A stretch of DNA of 64,000 bases from Endomychus coccineus (taxonomy: Eukaryota > Arthropoda > Insecta > Coleoptera > Endomychidae), in the NCBI GenBank assembly GCA_958510875.1, contig OY294068.1, positions 33,336,297 to 33,400,296 of the forward strand, in the 5' to 3' direction. The notes under the pieces were generated by a model. It was not told the origin of the DNA. It did no database searches and worked only from the letters and a program-made list of their open reading frames with translations. The translations under genes were made by a program, and so were the position numbers. Below, in pieces: positions 21,355 to 34,301 of the stretch (position 1 is the stretch's first letter; each line of letters opens with the position of its first letter).

Positions 21355-22515
21355 ATTCCAAGGCAAGGTCCCTGAAAAATGAAACAAGAAATGATTTATT
21401 TGATCAAAACTTATTTTATTTCTCAACATAATCTTCTTGTAGCCCGATACACTTCGTTTTCAAAAACCGGGGAGCTTATCAATCTGTCATAAACTCCCTG
21501 GTCCACAGAGCTGTCAACTTATCTCAACCTCAATCCTTAAAATCATAATTAAAACGTCTTTCATGTGTCTTATTATCAAACAATTTCTCCCATTACAACA
21601 TTCAAAAAGCCATAAAGAAATACACTTCGCCTAAAATTTCAAATCTACCCCCTCCCCCCCCCGGCTGCTTTATCCACGGAACATCTTCCATACATTGAAA
21701 ATACAACACATCGAATTTCCAAAATCCTCAAAAAACATAATATTTCTACCCGTTTTTCCACACTTCCAAAATTATCTCAGTTTTACAAACTTATCAAAGA
21801 TTCCTCCTCTTCAATCAGAAGGTGCTTATAGCATTCCCTGTTCTTGCGGTAAACTCTACATTGGTGAAACAGGTGGTACAGTAGCTACTTGTGTGAAAGA
21901 ACATGAACGCTGTACAAGGCTTCGTGACACCAGTAGATCTGCACTTGCACAACACAAGTTTGACACTAATCATCAAATCCTCTTCGAAGATACTAAAATC
22001 CTAGCCCGAGCCCCAAATTTCTATCAGCGAAAAATCCTTGAAGCTATAGAAATCCTAAAGCATCCAACTAATCTGAACCGTGACTCAGGATATTACCTTC
22101 CCAACATTTGGAAACCCATCCTCAAAAATTCCACTTCGCACAAGGATCACACAACGGCAGGGTTGGGTGCCGGAACGAAGTTAACCACCGGAATAAAGGC
22201 AGTGAACTGTGTAGCGTGAAGGATTTTTCCTACAATAAATACGGCTACAGAAACCAGTAGAACCAGTTTCAGTTCAAGCCTCAAGAGAGCCCTGAAGATG
22301 CCACCTGTAATGGTTGGCAAAACGTCGGCATCAAGTCGAGCTATTGTGACGCGGAATCCATCCGGAAGCCAAGATTTTTCAGAACTGAATGATATGTCAG
22401 TCTGAAAATGTTAATGCGTTCTAGTTAAAGATGGTACAATCACAAATGTCACATGAGATTTTCGATTGTGGCACCATCTTTTTTATTTTTCAGGGATTTT
22501 TAACCTTGCCCTCGT
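21355..22515 (-). mobile_element. Mariner ends flanking a Penelope-like fragment
   Basis: The left end (CAAGGTCCCTGAAAAATGAA, AAATGATTTATTTGATCAAA) is the inverse of the 3' end of the mariner at 44957-46125. The right end (TCAGTCTGAAAATG, TTTTTCAGGGA, AACCTTGCCCTCGT) is the inverse of its 5' end. The spacing of 1.16 kb equals a full mariner, yet the interior 21476-22370 is PLE sequence. So this is either a replaced interior or an insertion into a deleted copy. Confidence 0.6.
21476..22350 (+). pseudogene. Penelope-like element 3' part with GIY-YIG domain
   Basis: The open frame at 21695-22219 includes YSIPCSCGKLYIGETGGTVA, then EHERCTRLRDTSRSALAQHK, TNHQILFEDTKILA and LEAIEILKHPTNLNRDSGYY. 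This is a well-preserved GIY-YIG endonuclease domain as at the C-terminus of PLE proteins. Upstream, VINSLVHRAVNLSQPQSL resembles the end of the RT. The frame breaks before 21690. After the stop, about 22292-22330 holds CTGAAGA, a TGCCA/TGGCA hairpin and AAAACGTC, a decayed hammerhead-like core of the kind known from PLEs. Confidence 0.75.
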
Positions 22516-23269
22516 CCTTGCTGTAATAGTGTGACAAGAAAAGAAGCAAGACCATTTATTTATATACTTTGCAGATTTACGATGTAGTATCCAAAAACCA
22601 CATCATGCACTTGAAATATTTTGTCCTTGAGAAGTGGTTACTCACAAATAAAGAAACATCAGTTTCATTTCATTCTTCACTCCTAATTATGCTACAAAAC
22701 TTACAATAATTGTGAGTGATGAAAGCATAAGCCACAATGAAGATTTAGAATACAATTATTTTTTACTATAAAGTATAACAAAACCGGAGAGATAGTAGGA
22801 TACAATTAAGTCATGATAAACAACACGTAGCAATATCATTTCGTGAATCATAATTAAACCTCTTTAATTGTTAGATAATTACTTGACTTGAGAATGAGAC
22901 AATTGAGGCACAAGATCCATAATATTTCATGTGGACTAGAAAATAACAATGATTGTGAAATATATGTTATCTACGAATTATCTGTACAAAATTTTAAGTA
23001 CGTGAAATTCAAATTATTATTAAATAGATTTGTAAACTGTCGTGTCATATATAAAAGTAGTCTACAATGCGTGTACTGTATTTTTTTACTTGCCCACACC
23101 GAGAAGAAACATAAGCAAGTGCTCGCCAATTGGTGGCATGTGTAGAGCTTACAATAACATACATATGCCGGTCGATCTATTCACATGTAGTTTGACTTAT
23201 CTGAGGTAATAGATCAGATATTCAGTCATTAAGTCAGATTTATACTAATTTAATAATTAAAACCCTTGT
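22516..23269. other. No recognisable gene
   Basis: AT-rich sequence. The 85-codon frame at 22888-23145 has no domain or repeat context. Confidence 0.4.
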
Positions 23270-23750
23270 AAATTCCTACAAGCGTCTTTATAATGTTAAA
23301 AGTATATTTTAGGTAGAATGCTCAAATAACAATATTTCTAATAAGGTCTGATAACCTTCTTCTATTACCTCATAAATCTTTAACATCTGGTTCGAAAGTG
23401 AATACTTGAGCGTTATATTTTTTAGTTTCAGTCATATACAGACTTTGTTTGATACGAGCTAGTATATTATAAGGAAATTGCTAAGCAGTAGATTCTTGAT
23501 ACATATACATATACTTAAGACATTACTGTGTTACAGTTTTGATTATTCGTGTTTCTGTTCATTTCGGTGACGTGGGCATTTTAAATTGAAATTGGTGCGA
23601 TAAGAACACTTTGTGTTGATACAATTAGTTTAAAGAAATCCCGTTTTAGACATGGTACTCCCTCTGATGATGGTCGAAAATAGTAAGCATATGTATTAAG
23701 GTGACCTATTTCCCGAGAATTTATTTATAATTCTCCCAATCTCAATATTG
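23270..23750 (+). repeat. Dispersed repeat, empty-site copy (paralog of 61005-61740)
   Basis: It aligns in reverse complement with 61005-61740: TTCCTACAAGCGTCTTTATA, TAATAAGGTCTGATAACC, TTATTCGTGTTTCTGTTC, CTCTGATGATGGTC and GACCTATTTCCCGAGAATTT. At about 23506-23530 it lacks the 232-bp insertion present at 61243-61474 and has one GTCTTAAG-like site instead of two GTTTTAAG copies. A degenerate hammerhead core lies near 23660. Confidence 0.75.
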
Positions 23751-24117
23751 CGGATAGGTTTTATTCAGTAGAATACGAATAAAATCTATTTCATGTTGAT
23801 TATGATGGTAAACATATCTTTCGTAAAATAAAGTTCAGCTTATAACTCATTTTGAAAAAGTAGCTTCGTGACAATCGTCAGCAGAGCATATACATTCAAA
23901 TTTGTGCTTTATTTGGTTATTCTACATATTTGAATCAATTAATATCAAGTGTACGCGGTATCCATAGATATTTATCTTCCATTATCATTGTAGTACATGT
24001 CCTAATTAGTTGCCTAACACATTAGTATATAAGCATAACGAAATACTGTATGTTATCTCAGTTGCATGTGCAAAATAGAACATAATGTATAAATACATTA
24101 ATTAATAATTTATGAGG

Positions 24118-24118
<1 letters not shown>

Positions 24119-24162
<44 letters not shown>

Positions 24163-24174
24163 CCAAGAAAACAT

Positions 24175-24232
<58 letters not shown>
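24119..24232. repeat. (AT)n microsatellite, two blocks
   Basis: There are two long alternating A/T blocks (about 24119-24158 and 24177-24232) separated by a short unique spacer containing ACCAAGAAAACATAC. The repeating open frame over it is an artefact. Confidence 0.95.
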
Positions 24233-24234
<2 letters not shown>

Positions 24235-24339
24235 CCCAGATTATCGAATATATCATCTCTTCAACTTGATTTTAATAGTTTATTTCTAACACTTATTATA
24301 GTGAAATAAATGAGGAATGCTGGAGTAAGAATAATGTAG

Positions 24340-26450
24340 ATGTCATCATTAATTATTGACAATAGTGAGCTGATCTATATCTAGTAATATCAACAAAAAT
24401 CTCTTGGTAACAAACGCGGGTTCGCCGATGGTTATCGTGAACCTTCCTTTACCGCCATCGCCACCGTGTTCCGGGACGTTAATCATTTTTTCTCCAAAAC
24501 CGGTTTAAAGTGCAAATTTGAGATTTGGCACGTGCTTAGGCAATAATTGGGGGAAGCCGATGGTTATTTGTTTTTGGCGATCTGATTTTTCATTTCCGAG
24601 TTATTAGGTCCAATGTGCTATTTTTCAAAATTTTGCCTTGATACACTATAACTGTCGAAAGGATCCATTAATTCAGCTGGACACGTTCCTTTTGACGGTC
24701 TTCCAAACCCTATTAAAATTGACGAGAATCAAAGGATGGTGAGTATTTTTTTGTGCGTGTAGATCACTTTGGGTCGTTCTATAGCCGAAAATGTAGTGAG
24801 GAATGAAAAAACCTAGGAAACGGTTCGATAGAGAATGTGGAGAAAAACTTTCTAGGTGCTTCTCTGTTTCCGAAATGTCGGCAAAATGAAATTTTAAGGG
24901 TTAATGTAAAACATCCATTTCTAGGTCAAATAAAAAGGTTTTTATTTTTTCTCTTGAAATATAATTGTTTTATAGGAAACCTGGTTACTTGACTAAAATC
25001 TACTCCGAAAGCCGTATAAGTAGGTAACTTATAAATGATGATGACTTTTATACAGGGTGAGCTAGTTGAATTTAAACTTTTTTTCTAGTTTCAACACTAC
25101 ACCACATCACATAATATTCTATTACTGGAAAACCAGATAATGTGGAGCAATCAAACTTCCGGACAATATAGAGGGTAGTTAATTGAATTTCAAGCAAAAC
25201 GTTTCAAAATTTTGGCTGAAATTTCGACAACTTTTTGTAACTATTATGAGCTACTTTCGGACAAAATTTCATCCACTTTGGTCAAGATTTTAACAAGATA
25301 GCGTAATTTGATTTTTTCCCAAAAAAAAGGTATGTATGTATATATAAATTCCAGGAAGAGGGATGAACCCATCATCAAACATCGACAACAATGGGTTCAA
25401 ATCTCAAATCTTAGCCAATAGCAAAAAAAATAAAACTCAAAAACCACCTCAAAAAAAGGGGTAAAAACCTGTTCCTTGTATATACGAAAGGGTTGTACCA
25501 AATATTTTTAATACAAAATTTAAGGGGTTGTTAGTCTTATCAATACGAACATTTTGCGCCGGTCTCGACACTAGGTAACAAAGTCATCAAAAAAGCACAA
25601 CTTGACTCCACTATCTAACATATTATCATATACATAGTTAGTTAATCAGTGATTCGGTAGATGGTTTGATATTTGTTATTTCCAAGTATCTCTATTGTTA
25701 TTACGATTTGAAACTCTCATTATTCTATATAGATTCTAAATCTATAAATAACTTATTTATTTAGGTGCTTGATCAAATATATTCAACAAATAGTGTAACC
25801 AAGCTTATTTGCGCATGTTGTAATGGATATACACATATGTATATCTCTAAAATAAATACCATCACGTGAAAAATTGATTACTACGTCATGTAGTATAGTC
25901 GTTAACAAGATTTCTTATACATAACAATGATATCTTAAAAGTAATATTAGTTTCATACAACCAAAAGTAATGGAAGCATTAGTCACGCTGTATGTTTCAA
26001 TTGCTGTTAGGTAACAGTCTGTATCAGCATATGAATTGCAATTAGTTTCATATGAATTATTATCAAGCGAACGAATAGGTTTAGTTGATTTAGACATTGT
26101 AAAGTTATGAAATCTGAAAATTAAAACTTCTTTTATTTACAGTTAATCAATTTATCTGAATTCGCACGAGCGATGATATTTTCTGTACAGATTTACAAAT
26201 CATTTATCAGATGGCGTATTGAATTGTGAAGATTCAGGCTATCTATCAGTTTTTTACAGCTGTTTCGTTAACATAAGAAGATGTAGACTCCTTGGTTCCA
26301 ATTTTGTATTTTTCAAACGCTTGGACTGCCTGAGCTGAATTGGTAATAATTTGAAGGACGTTTTGCAAATGTTCTGCCTCAAATAGATTATTTTGAAATT
26401 CAAATTCATCCCAAATATGGATGAAATAATACGATAAAAATATTGGAAGA
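24340..26450. other. Non-coding interval, probably old repeats
   Basis: The phrases TATACAGGGTGAGCTAGTTG (about 25053) and GACAATATAGAGGGTAG (about 25163) have the style of ends of repeated elements, but I cannot pair them. No protein motif is seen. Confidence 0.35.
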
Positions 26451-26459
26451 GAAAACTTC

Positions 26460-27040
26460 TCATTCTAGGCAGTGTGAAAGTGGGAGGAGGTGATCTCCTA
26501 TGGGTGCAGGGACACACCGGAGTCGAGGGGAATGAAAAAGCAGAGACACTCGCAAGAAGGGGGCTGAAACACCTTTTATAGAACTTGAGTACCAGCACAA
26601 AACTCGAAGAACTCAAGGAAGAAGTATGCAAACAAATATACAATTACTGGATAGAGCTACGATGATCGGGGCAGGCAACGATACTATTGAAAACTGTGAC
26701 CAGAAGATATTGCACCAACCTAAGATAAATTAAATATGAATACCAACAGAGTATTGCTGGTTTTAAAGGCACCCCAAGAAGCTCGGGTTAGCAGAAGAAG
26801 ACGGGAATAAATTCTACGAGGAAGAGGACGAAACCTCTATACATATTCTCCCAAAATGCATAACCCTACAAAATCCGAGGGCAGTACATCTGGGATCGTA
26901 TCAAATACGAAAAGTAGACTTACCTGACCTGAAGCCCTTCAATATTATATACTTCCTAAGAGCCCTTAACACCCTTAACAGCTCAGCACCAGAAGGGGAT
27001 ATACTAGATGTCAAAAGGACAATACCCTCAACATAATATA
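26460..27040 (+). pseudogene. LINE RNase H / 3' fragment
   Basis: The plus-strand translation reads DLLWVQGHTGVEGNEKAETL and ARRG, the WVxGHxGxxGNExAD motif of the RNase H domain at the end of I/R1-group LINE ORF2. It is followed by a decayed tail with stops. The matching RT is not adjacent, so it is a truncated or rearranged copy. Confidence 0.75.
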
Positions 27041-27560
27041 CAATACAACATGTGGGTGTTGTTTGAGGTTTGAGCGGTACGTGATTTAAGCGCGATATGG
27101 CATCCGGAAGATATATTCATTTATTTTTCATTGTAAAAATACATAGTTGTTGAAAATACTACATGCTGTGAGATTCACAATTCAATTTCTTCTGTAAAAA
27201 AAAATCGAGTTTAGTCTAACTCAAACATTGCAAAGCATAAATCGAAAATGAGTGGGAGGGAATAAGCTTCAATATTGAATCATGAATCAATTAAATGAAT
27301 AATAATATGGAAAATATTCATTCTTACGATATATTCGACGTCATTTTTGTTTAAGCAGGAGGTTTACCTGTTGTTGCATAGCGATTTATCATCCTTGGAG
27401 GAGTAGAAAATGCTTCCGAGGACCTGCGTGTTGTACGAAAACATTCCGGTCCTAGAGGCATGACAATGCACGACCTCATACAGAGAGTCATTGACTTGTG
27501 AGAGATTGGAGGAAGTACATTGGATAATATTGGGGACCCCTTCCCTATACTGTCGAGTCT
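27041..27560. other. No recognisable gene
   Basis: No domain, terminal repeat or splice-bounded exon found. Confidence 0.35.
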
Positions 27561-27579
27561 CGACTCCTTTATTTTTCTA

Positions 27580-27790
27580 TACTAGAGGAAAACCTATAAT
27601 GGAAAAACATCGTTTGAGCTAGCGGTGGAATGTTTGGAGAGGAGATTCGAATTTTTGCTGACCGTTTGGAGGTTATAGGCATAACCAAAGACCTCACTAG
27701 CCAGAGTTCCACAACTTTGCCGTTCGATAGAAAAATTAGGTCTGGAAGGAAGAAGTTCGGCGGGGTCTCTAGCTTGACAATGTGTAAGGG
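27580..27790 (-). repeat. Jockey-like LINE fragment
   Basis: CATCGTTTGAGCTAGCGGTG, AAAGACCTCACTAGCCAGAG and AGCTTGACAATG match the corresponding part of the copy at 63120-63300. This is a minus-strand 3' region with no open frame. Confidence 0.65.
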
Positions 27791-28190
27791 TTCTATTTAC
27801 TCTTACTAAAGGATGAACTAAAGTTCTATTTTATCACTTGGTTGCCGACAGCTACAGTGAAGATGGTCGTAGGTTATATTTTAGATGTTAAAAATTCGGG
27901 CGCCAGAGTATTTTTAACCAACCAATGAATTATGTATATAACTAGGGAATGCAAATACTCAAGTCCCTAGGTTAAATTACCCTGAAAAAAGAAAATGAAA
28001 GACTCATATCCAGAATGATTGAAATTTACTTTGAGATATTAATATTGATATAATTTGAGACAGAACTTATATTAATGAGGTATGGAGCGAATGCATAGCA
28101 AATATGGAAGAAGTTAATTACTTAAATCAATAAAACAATGAACAGTTGAATTTACACAATATACCATACACAATGATTATTAACAATGTT

Positions 28191-28432
28191 ACATAAAATC
28201 AAAATCGATAACCTGACTTGAGAGCTGGGTGTTGTACATGCTTGGTGATGTTAATTACTTCTACTTCATGTAGGGGTCCTTGCCAAATTGTAATATCGTT
28301 TCTACGATTGTACTTTACAAATAAATCAGCGACTCCTAAGTATCTAACCACAGCAGATTCAAGCCAACCCTCGACACACTTCTTGTTGAATTTTCCACAA
28401 CGTAGACAAAAAAAGAAAAAGAAGAACTAGAA
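28191..28432 (-). pseudogene. Possible serine-protease-like exon fragment (tentative)
   Basis: A minus-strand frame reads CVEGWLESAVVRYLGVADLF, then GPLHEVEVINITKHVQHPAL. The pattern (HC-like start, VVR-LG-ADL, a variable strand, then VxxITKHVxHP) resembles the segment after the catalytic histidine in insect trypsin-like proteases. The expected AAH is not present and the upstream stretch is a phenylalanine run over a polypyrimidine tract. It could be a decayed exon or chance. No partner exon was found. Confidence 0.25.
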
Positions 28433-28899
28433 GTAGAACCCTGAAATCATGATATGTTCAAACTCTATTGTTCTATTGTCGTCAGCAGACAGACATGAAC
28501 AAAATACATATCAATTGTTAACAAATTAGAACTAGGTTATGATCTGTCAGATTCTACCTACGAAGACAAATTAATTCCTGAAGTCAGTGAATAAATAAAA
28601 TGGAATTACAAAGATATTTACCTCTAACACGATAGGGTGTTTTACTTCCAATGAGACAACTTTTACTTCCGTTCACAGTCAGTCACGTCGAAAACTAAGT
28701 TTAGATCCCCGAAGGTATATCAATTACCCAATTAATTCCAAATATTCCAATCCAAATTGGTAATTGATATCTTTCTTTTCAACGGGAGAATATTCCCAGA
28801 ATTTGGTTCCAAATACACGCTTGGTATCACCTCCCTGTTGAAATAACCTAGCAAATCGACTTTCCACTCTAACGAATTAACCAGAAGTGCCATTTACTC

Positions 28900-29560
28900 T
28901 TCCTTTCCGGCGTCTCACAGAACACCCTCGAAAGAGAAGCGGTAACTGACACCAAGCTACCAAGACCCTTAGAATATAGGTACGGTCCATGACTCTTAGA
29001 ATATTCGGACCATGACTCTTAGAATATACCGAATATCCGGTCTAGCATGGCTGACGTCAAAGGAGTTAACTGATTGCCCTACAGCGACCATTTCTAAGTC
29101 GTTAGGTGGAATTTACACGTTAAAAATGAAGGGTTACTAGTTTGAGCTCATCTAGTCCGCCAATCTGTAATCTCTCGTGATGAGCTTCACTTCCAACAGA
29201 TAGATGAGATGGAGCAGAAACAATGTTGGTGCAAAGACAGATCCCTTTAGAACACCACCGTTTACAGTCACTGTATGGGAGGATACTCCATCAACCACCA
29301 CATGGAGTGATCTATCTGAGAGAAAACTCTACAGTAAGCGATAAAGTTGAGGAGGCTAACCATATGACGGAAGTTTCCCAACAAGGCCTTGGTGCCAGAC
29401 TTGCTCAAGTGCTTTGGAGCTATCCAATGCTACAGCTAGATATTCCCCATATTGTTCTATAGATTTCTGCCATACATTCACGCTTTTGGAGCTCTCTAGG
29501 TATTGGATGAGCTCGATGTTAATTGCTTTCTCGCATTTTATAGATCCCAGATAATAGTGC
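28900..29560 (-). pseudogene. Jockey-like LINE reverse-transcriptase fragment
   Basis: Minus-strand pieces include DSSKALEQVWHQGLVGKLPS (the KAFDxVWHxGLLxKL motif, with F lost), LSDRSLHVVVDGVSSHTVTV and GGVLKGSVFAPTLFLLHL (the GxPQGSVLSPxLF motif with Q lost). It is the same family as 32780-33600, 35463-35890 and 63104-64000. Confidence 0.75.
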
Positions 29561-30156
29561 AATGAATATTTTCATATGATTATTACATTTTTGGACAATT
29601 GAAGGAGTTGGGAAAGACATAGATTAGACGAAGACAAGGACATGATTCTTGAGCAATTGGCTAAACACACGCCACACGGCGGCTTACTTTTCATTCGACG
29701 GCAATAATAAAACTTCTAGCCACTCTAAAAGCAGATTATCCACCTACCTACTGGTAGAGAAATTATGTATTTTCAGTTTCTGTTTTAGTATCTATTGGAA
29801 TAAACCAAAATGAATCATGTTTCATCTACCTTCATAATCTGTGTGAACGCCAATTGGAATTGATGTTCAAAACGATCAAATGTTTAGCATAAGACCATGA
29901 CAAAAAAAATTTTGTGACGCAAACACGTAATTTGAGATAAACAGCATTCCTCTATTCTGAATATTAAGTAATTGATGCAAAGCATCTAACTATGAATATA
30001 TTTTGATTATATTTCATGAATTAACGTATATAAACATCAAAATTTGGTTTGCTAATTATTGTAGATATTTCCGTAACAAATTGAAACGTGAAATTAGAAT
30101 TGAAATTACCATGAGATATTAAATACCCAATTGATGTTCATGCACGTGGTTATTCG

Positions 30157-31005
30157 CAGTGCCGTATTAACCCTTGTGGCCCCTGGGCACATCAGCTGTG
30201 GGGCCCTACCCCCCTTCTCCTGCAGATACAAAATAATACAAAATCAATTTATCAAATTACAAATGATAAAAAGACATTTAAACAATTCAATAATTTTTAA
30301 TATAAAATATATTTTTATTTCTTACAAGAATTATTTTCTGTTAATATTAAATAATAAATAATATTACATACTAGAAGTAATAACTGATTTTTGTTCTTGT
30401 GCATAAGTGTTTATCCGGGAACAATACAAAACAGAACACACATGAAAAAAAAAGAAATATTGCTAAGAAGCATAAAAACTGGAAAATAAGCAAGAGAGAG
30501 AAAGGGTGACTTGACATTATACTAGCCTAGCCAACTAGGCGGCATTTGTGGACGGTGGCACTCAAAATTGGGACGCCAATCTGATCTCTCAAATAATCTC
30601 TGGTAGGACTTATACTGTCATAAAAAAATAGTTACCACAACTATATAACTGGATATAACAGGAACTTTGTTTACATAAATTCATCTCACACTCCCTCAAT
30701 TCAGATCTATTCGGAATGATGTATTTTGAGATTCCACCCGTTCAAAAAGATATTTTGTTGCCGAAATAATTCATCTATTCTACTGCGCTCTTATAAGTCA
30801 CATCTACAACAACTCAATACTAACAGCAGTTTTTTTTTGATAAGTTGAAATATTTCGTACACTATTTTTCTCAGTGCTGATACGTTTAGATGGAAGGGAA
30901 TGTTGACTGTAGCAACAAGAATTTTTTTCCAAATCTGTGGGGGCTCCTATTTTATGGGTGACCCTGGGCACGTATTCCCATTGCCCCGTGGTACAAAGGA
31001 TACTG
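30157..31005. mobile_element. Non-autonomous hAT-type element, 849 bp
   Basis: The left end is CAGTGCCGTATTAACC. The inverted right end is CAGTATCCTTTGTACC (about 10 of 16 matches). Flanking octamers GTTATTCG (30149-30156) and GCTATTCG (31006-31013) differ at one base and fit a hAT target duplication. GTGCCCAGGG-type blocks are repeated inverted near both ends. The interior is AT-rich and non-coding. The start CAG and 8-bp duplication are hAT traits, but the family is not confirmed. Confidence 0.65.
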
Positions 31006-31379
31006 GCTATTCGTTTGATATTTCAATTCACAATAAAATTGATTCATTATTTAGTGAATGTTAGCGTTCTGAACAAATAACTGAAGGGAGCAAGTATAAA
31101 AATGTTTTTTTGTGAGTCCTGACAATTTTTACCATATGTATGTTATTTAGATTGCTTCTAGTCAAATTATGCAAAATGTTCATTATGTTTTAGGTAAAAA
31201 TCAATCGAAATCTCCAGATGGGTTGCTTCCGAAAGTTGTGTCCATCGAGACACATATTTTTTTTCAATTTTGAATAAAGCTTAAGCTCCACAATACATGT
31301 TGTTAGCATCGATCGAAGACAAAACTGAAACATTTTTATAAGCTGTTCAGGAGACAGAGACCAAAAACATATTTTTTAT

Positions 31380-31900
31380 GTTTTGACTATCACGTTCGTA
31401 GACGGCAGCAATGAAACGATGGAAAGGAGACGTTTAATGTTTTTTGATATTTTGGAGGTTATGGGCATCAGGAAATATCTCAATCGGCATAGAGCCGTTC
31501 CAAAGAAAAATAAAGTTTTGCAGAATCAAGTTAAGTTAGAAATGAGTACTGACCTTGAAATTATCTATAGAAAAGGGAGAGATCGCTCACATTTCAACTA
31601 TGTTCTGGATGTGAATTAATTCGTATGTGTGACAGTACCAATCAGACGATTAGATCTATTCTGAATATAATCTAAGAGTTTTAGCCTATGTTTTGGAGCT
31701 GAATTCCAACATGTGAACATTACTCCAGGACAGGTAGAATCTGCGCTTTATAGATTATGAGGAACTGTTGGAATGTAAAGTAGCTCTTGGCATGGACTAG
31801 AAAACCAAGTTTTTGTGAAGTGGTTTTCGCAATTGACCTTACGTGATCGTCCACTGAGAGAATGCTATTGGTAACGAACATGGCCTACATACATATCCAG
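31380..31900 (-). repeat. Jockey-like LINE fragment
   Basis: CCAGGACAGGTAGAATCTGC, ATTATGAGGAACTGTTGGAA and TTTTGTGAAGTGGTTTTCGC match the RT region of the copies at 34070-34250 and 63370-63500. The left part (31383-31619) resembles the 3' end of the same family. The plus-strand open frame here is a shadow. Confidence 0.65.
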
Positions 31901-32779
31901 CAGCAGTACCCTCCCATGGGATGATCATGTGAGGTCCTATTCCTAAGAGCTACATATCAACAACCTGCAAAGCATCTGTAAAGCTCAGATTCGACTTGTC
32001 CTGGAGTATTGTTCACAGTTTGAAATTCAGGTTCAAAACTTAGGCTGAAACTCTCTTGTATCACATTTTCGCACAATTGCATTTTAGTATTGCGGGTAAC
32101 AGTTGTAATATTGTTTTTAGTTCCTCAATCATCATCTTGCACCAATCTGAAAGTGTTAAACCGTGTACGATATGGGCGGCCAATTGAAACCTCGAAAATG
32201 GAGGAATCACACTACGTTCTCCGGAGTCAGTCGGCTTCAATTCTTGTTTTAAACTAACTTGGTAAGAAAACTGGTTGTTGTTATCACTAATTACTGAGAA
32301 TTGACCTTCCCGGATCTTCCCAAACACTTTTCTTTCTACCAGACATTATGATCGATCGATTTGGCTGCACTAACGCGTGTCGGGTTATTAACATTCAGTA
32401 ACTTGGCCGATACGTTCAAATTTAAAAATTTTAAATTTATAATTTAAGAGTATATCGATCCCATTTTCGCCAACTGCTTAGTTTTGATTTTCAAATGTGT
32501 TAAAGGAGCGGAATATAGGGTACCTTCAACAAATGAGAAATAGGGGGAAACTTAAAATGACAGGTCGTATTTGAACATCAACCCTCTACAATCCATTCAG
32601 GATAGATCAAATCGTCTCTAGAACATAGTTGAGAGGTGGGCGATCTCTCCCTTTTCAATCGATGCTTCTAACCTTCTAAATTTATTTCTGCAAGATTTAA
32701 TTTTTCTATGGAACGGCAAAGTTGTTCAGCTCTATGCCAATTGATGTATTCACTGATGACCATAACCTTCATATGAAGA

Positions 32780-33190
32780 GTTGTACCTGACTCATATCAG
32801 GGATTGTGGGATCCCCTTTCTTGGAGAAAATACAAGCTTGAGTTTGGTTGCATTAAACTAAAAATTAAATAGAGTATCAGATCCCCATTTCAAAATCGTA
32901 TCCAGATCTTTATTAATTACGCCGACCTGTCTCTGTCTCACTCCTCTGGCTTCATTGGATGATATAGCGACTCTAAATGAGAAAGCGGTATGAATTGTAA
33001 CATCAAGTGCAAAGCTGTGGACCAGACAGAGGGTCACTTTCAACAGATCTTTCATATGAGGGAGACAAAAGTTGGTTCCAAGACATATCTCTGTGGAACA
33101 CCAGCATTAATAGCCATCGTAGCTGAGGAAACTCCACCAACAATCACATGGAGTGATCTGTCTGACAGAAAATGAGATAGTAAACGACTA
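32780..33190 (-). repeat. Jockey-like LINE fragment
   Basis: GGGATTGTGGGATCCCCTTT and TGAGTTTGGTTGCATTAAAC through CAATCACATGGAGTGATCTG align with 35480-35850 and 63590-63990. On the minus strand it covers the RT core, with a tract resembling TAFSFRVAISS. A more diverged copy than its neighbours. Confidence 0.7.
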
Positions 33191-33194
33191 AGAT

Positions 33195-33940
33195 AAGATA
33201 TGGTACATCATTATATTAGGGATTGTGGAATCCCCTTCCTGGAGAGGATGCAAGCTTGAGTTTTGGTTGCATTAAGCTCTACTAGATTATCAGATCTCAT
33301 TTCGAAATCGTTTCCAGATCTTCATTAATTGCGTCAACCTATCTTTGTCTCGCTCCTCGAGCTTAATTTTTTGATATAGGGACTCTTGATGAGAAAGCGG
33401 TATGAAATGTACCATTATCTTCATAGCTGTAGACGGGACAGAGGCTCACTTCCAACAGATCGTTAATACGGTGCCGAGACAGATTTCTGTGAAACACATT
33501 AAAAGCCATGGTATAAGAGGAGACTTCGTCAACTACCACAAGGAGTGATCTATCTGAGAGAAAATTCGATAGTAAACGACAAAGTTAGATGGTACCTATA
33601 CTTTTGTGTAATTCGAACGATATAATGAGTAATATTTTATTCTACCAATAATGGGCAAGTTATTAGCAATCTTTCCTGTATGATTTATTTCATTCTAAGA
33701 TAGCGAGAATATTTGCAACATTGATTGTTATTAACTAAATGTGGATGTGTCATTGGATTCAATTCATTCGCATGAAGTGAATAATCACTGCGTTCTAAAT
33801 AAACAATATTTCTTTCAACATAGCGTAACAGTAGTTTTATTTTCAGTCGATTAAATCATCCAATCAATTTTGGGTCTTCGTTTCAGCATGTCATTAATAT
33901 TCGAGATATCCAGGGTCTCAATAATAAATAGTTGTAAATG
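33195..33940. repeat. Segmental duplication, left copy
   Basis: It aligns with 35465-36215 over about 750 bp, including LINE sequence (33200-33580) and the same non-LINE flank (GATGGTACCTATACTTTT, ACCAATAATGGGC, TTTCTTTCAACATAGCGTAA, CAATTTTGGGTCTTCGTTT). Shared flanks mean a duplicated segment and not two independent LINE insertions. Confidence 0.8.
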
Positions 33941-34040
33941 ACAAAATTTATGGAGTATTCAAAACACCAAAATAATGTTAGTAGAACAAAATTTGCAACA
34001 TAACTGAATCAGTATCATTTTAAAATAATCCATGCACTTC

Positions 34041-34300
34041 TTAGGTATTTTTATATTCAGCCCAAGTTTGAGATTTGGATTCCAAACATGTGAACTGTAC
34101 CCCAGGACAGGTCGAATCTATGCTTTCCAGATTATGAGGAGCTGCTGGGATGTAAAGTAGCTCTTGGCATGGAATAGAAAACCAATGTTTTGTGAAGCTG
34201 TTTTCGCAATGGACCTCACATGATCGTCCCATTAGAGGGTGCTGTTGGTGGTGATCCCGATTATGGATATGGAAGACTTTATAGGAAGTAGTACCTGACA
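34041..34300 (-). repeat. Jockey-like LINE fragment, interrupted host of the insertion at 34302
   Basis: GTGAACTGTACCCCAGGACA, GAGGAGCTGCTGGGATGTAA and GTGCTGTTGGTGGTGATCCC match 63375-63545. The match stops at GTACCTGACAT and resumes at 35463 with the same bases, showing that a second LINE inserted here. Confidence 0.8.
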
Positions 34301-34301
34301 T

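Noticed and set aside
24112..24309. Open frame of alternating I and Y
   Set aside because: Translation of the (AT)n microsatellite.
32061..32330. 88-codon minus-strand frame with balanced composition
   Set aside because: Looks protein-like in places, but I recognise no family, the upstream ATG is in another frame with an early stop, and no splice partner is visible.
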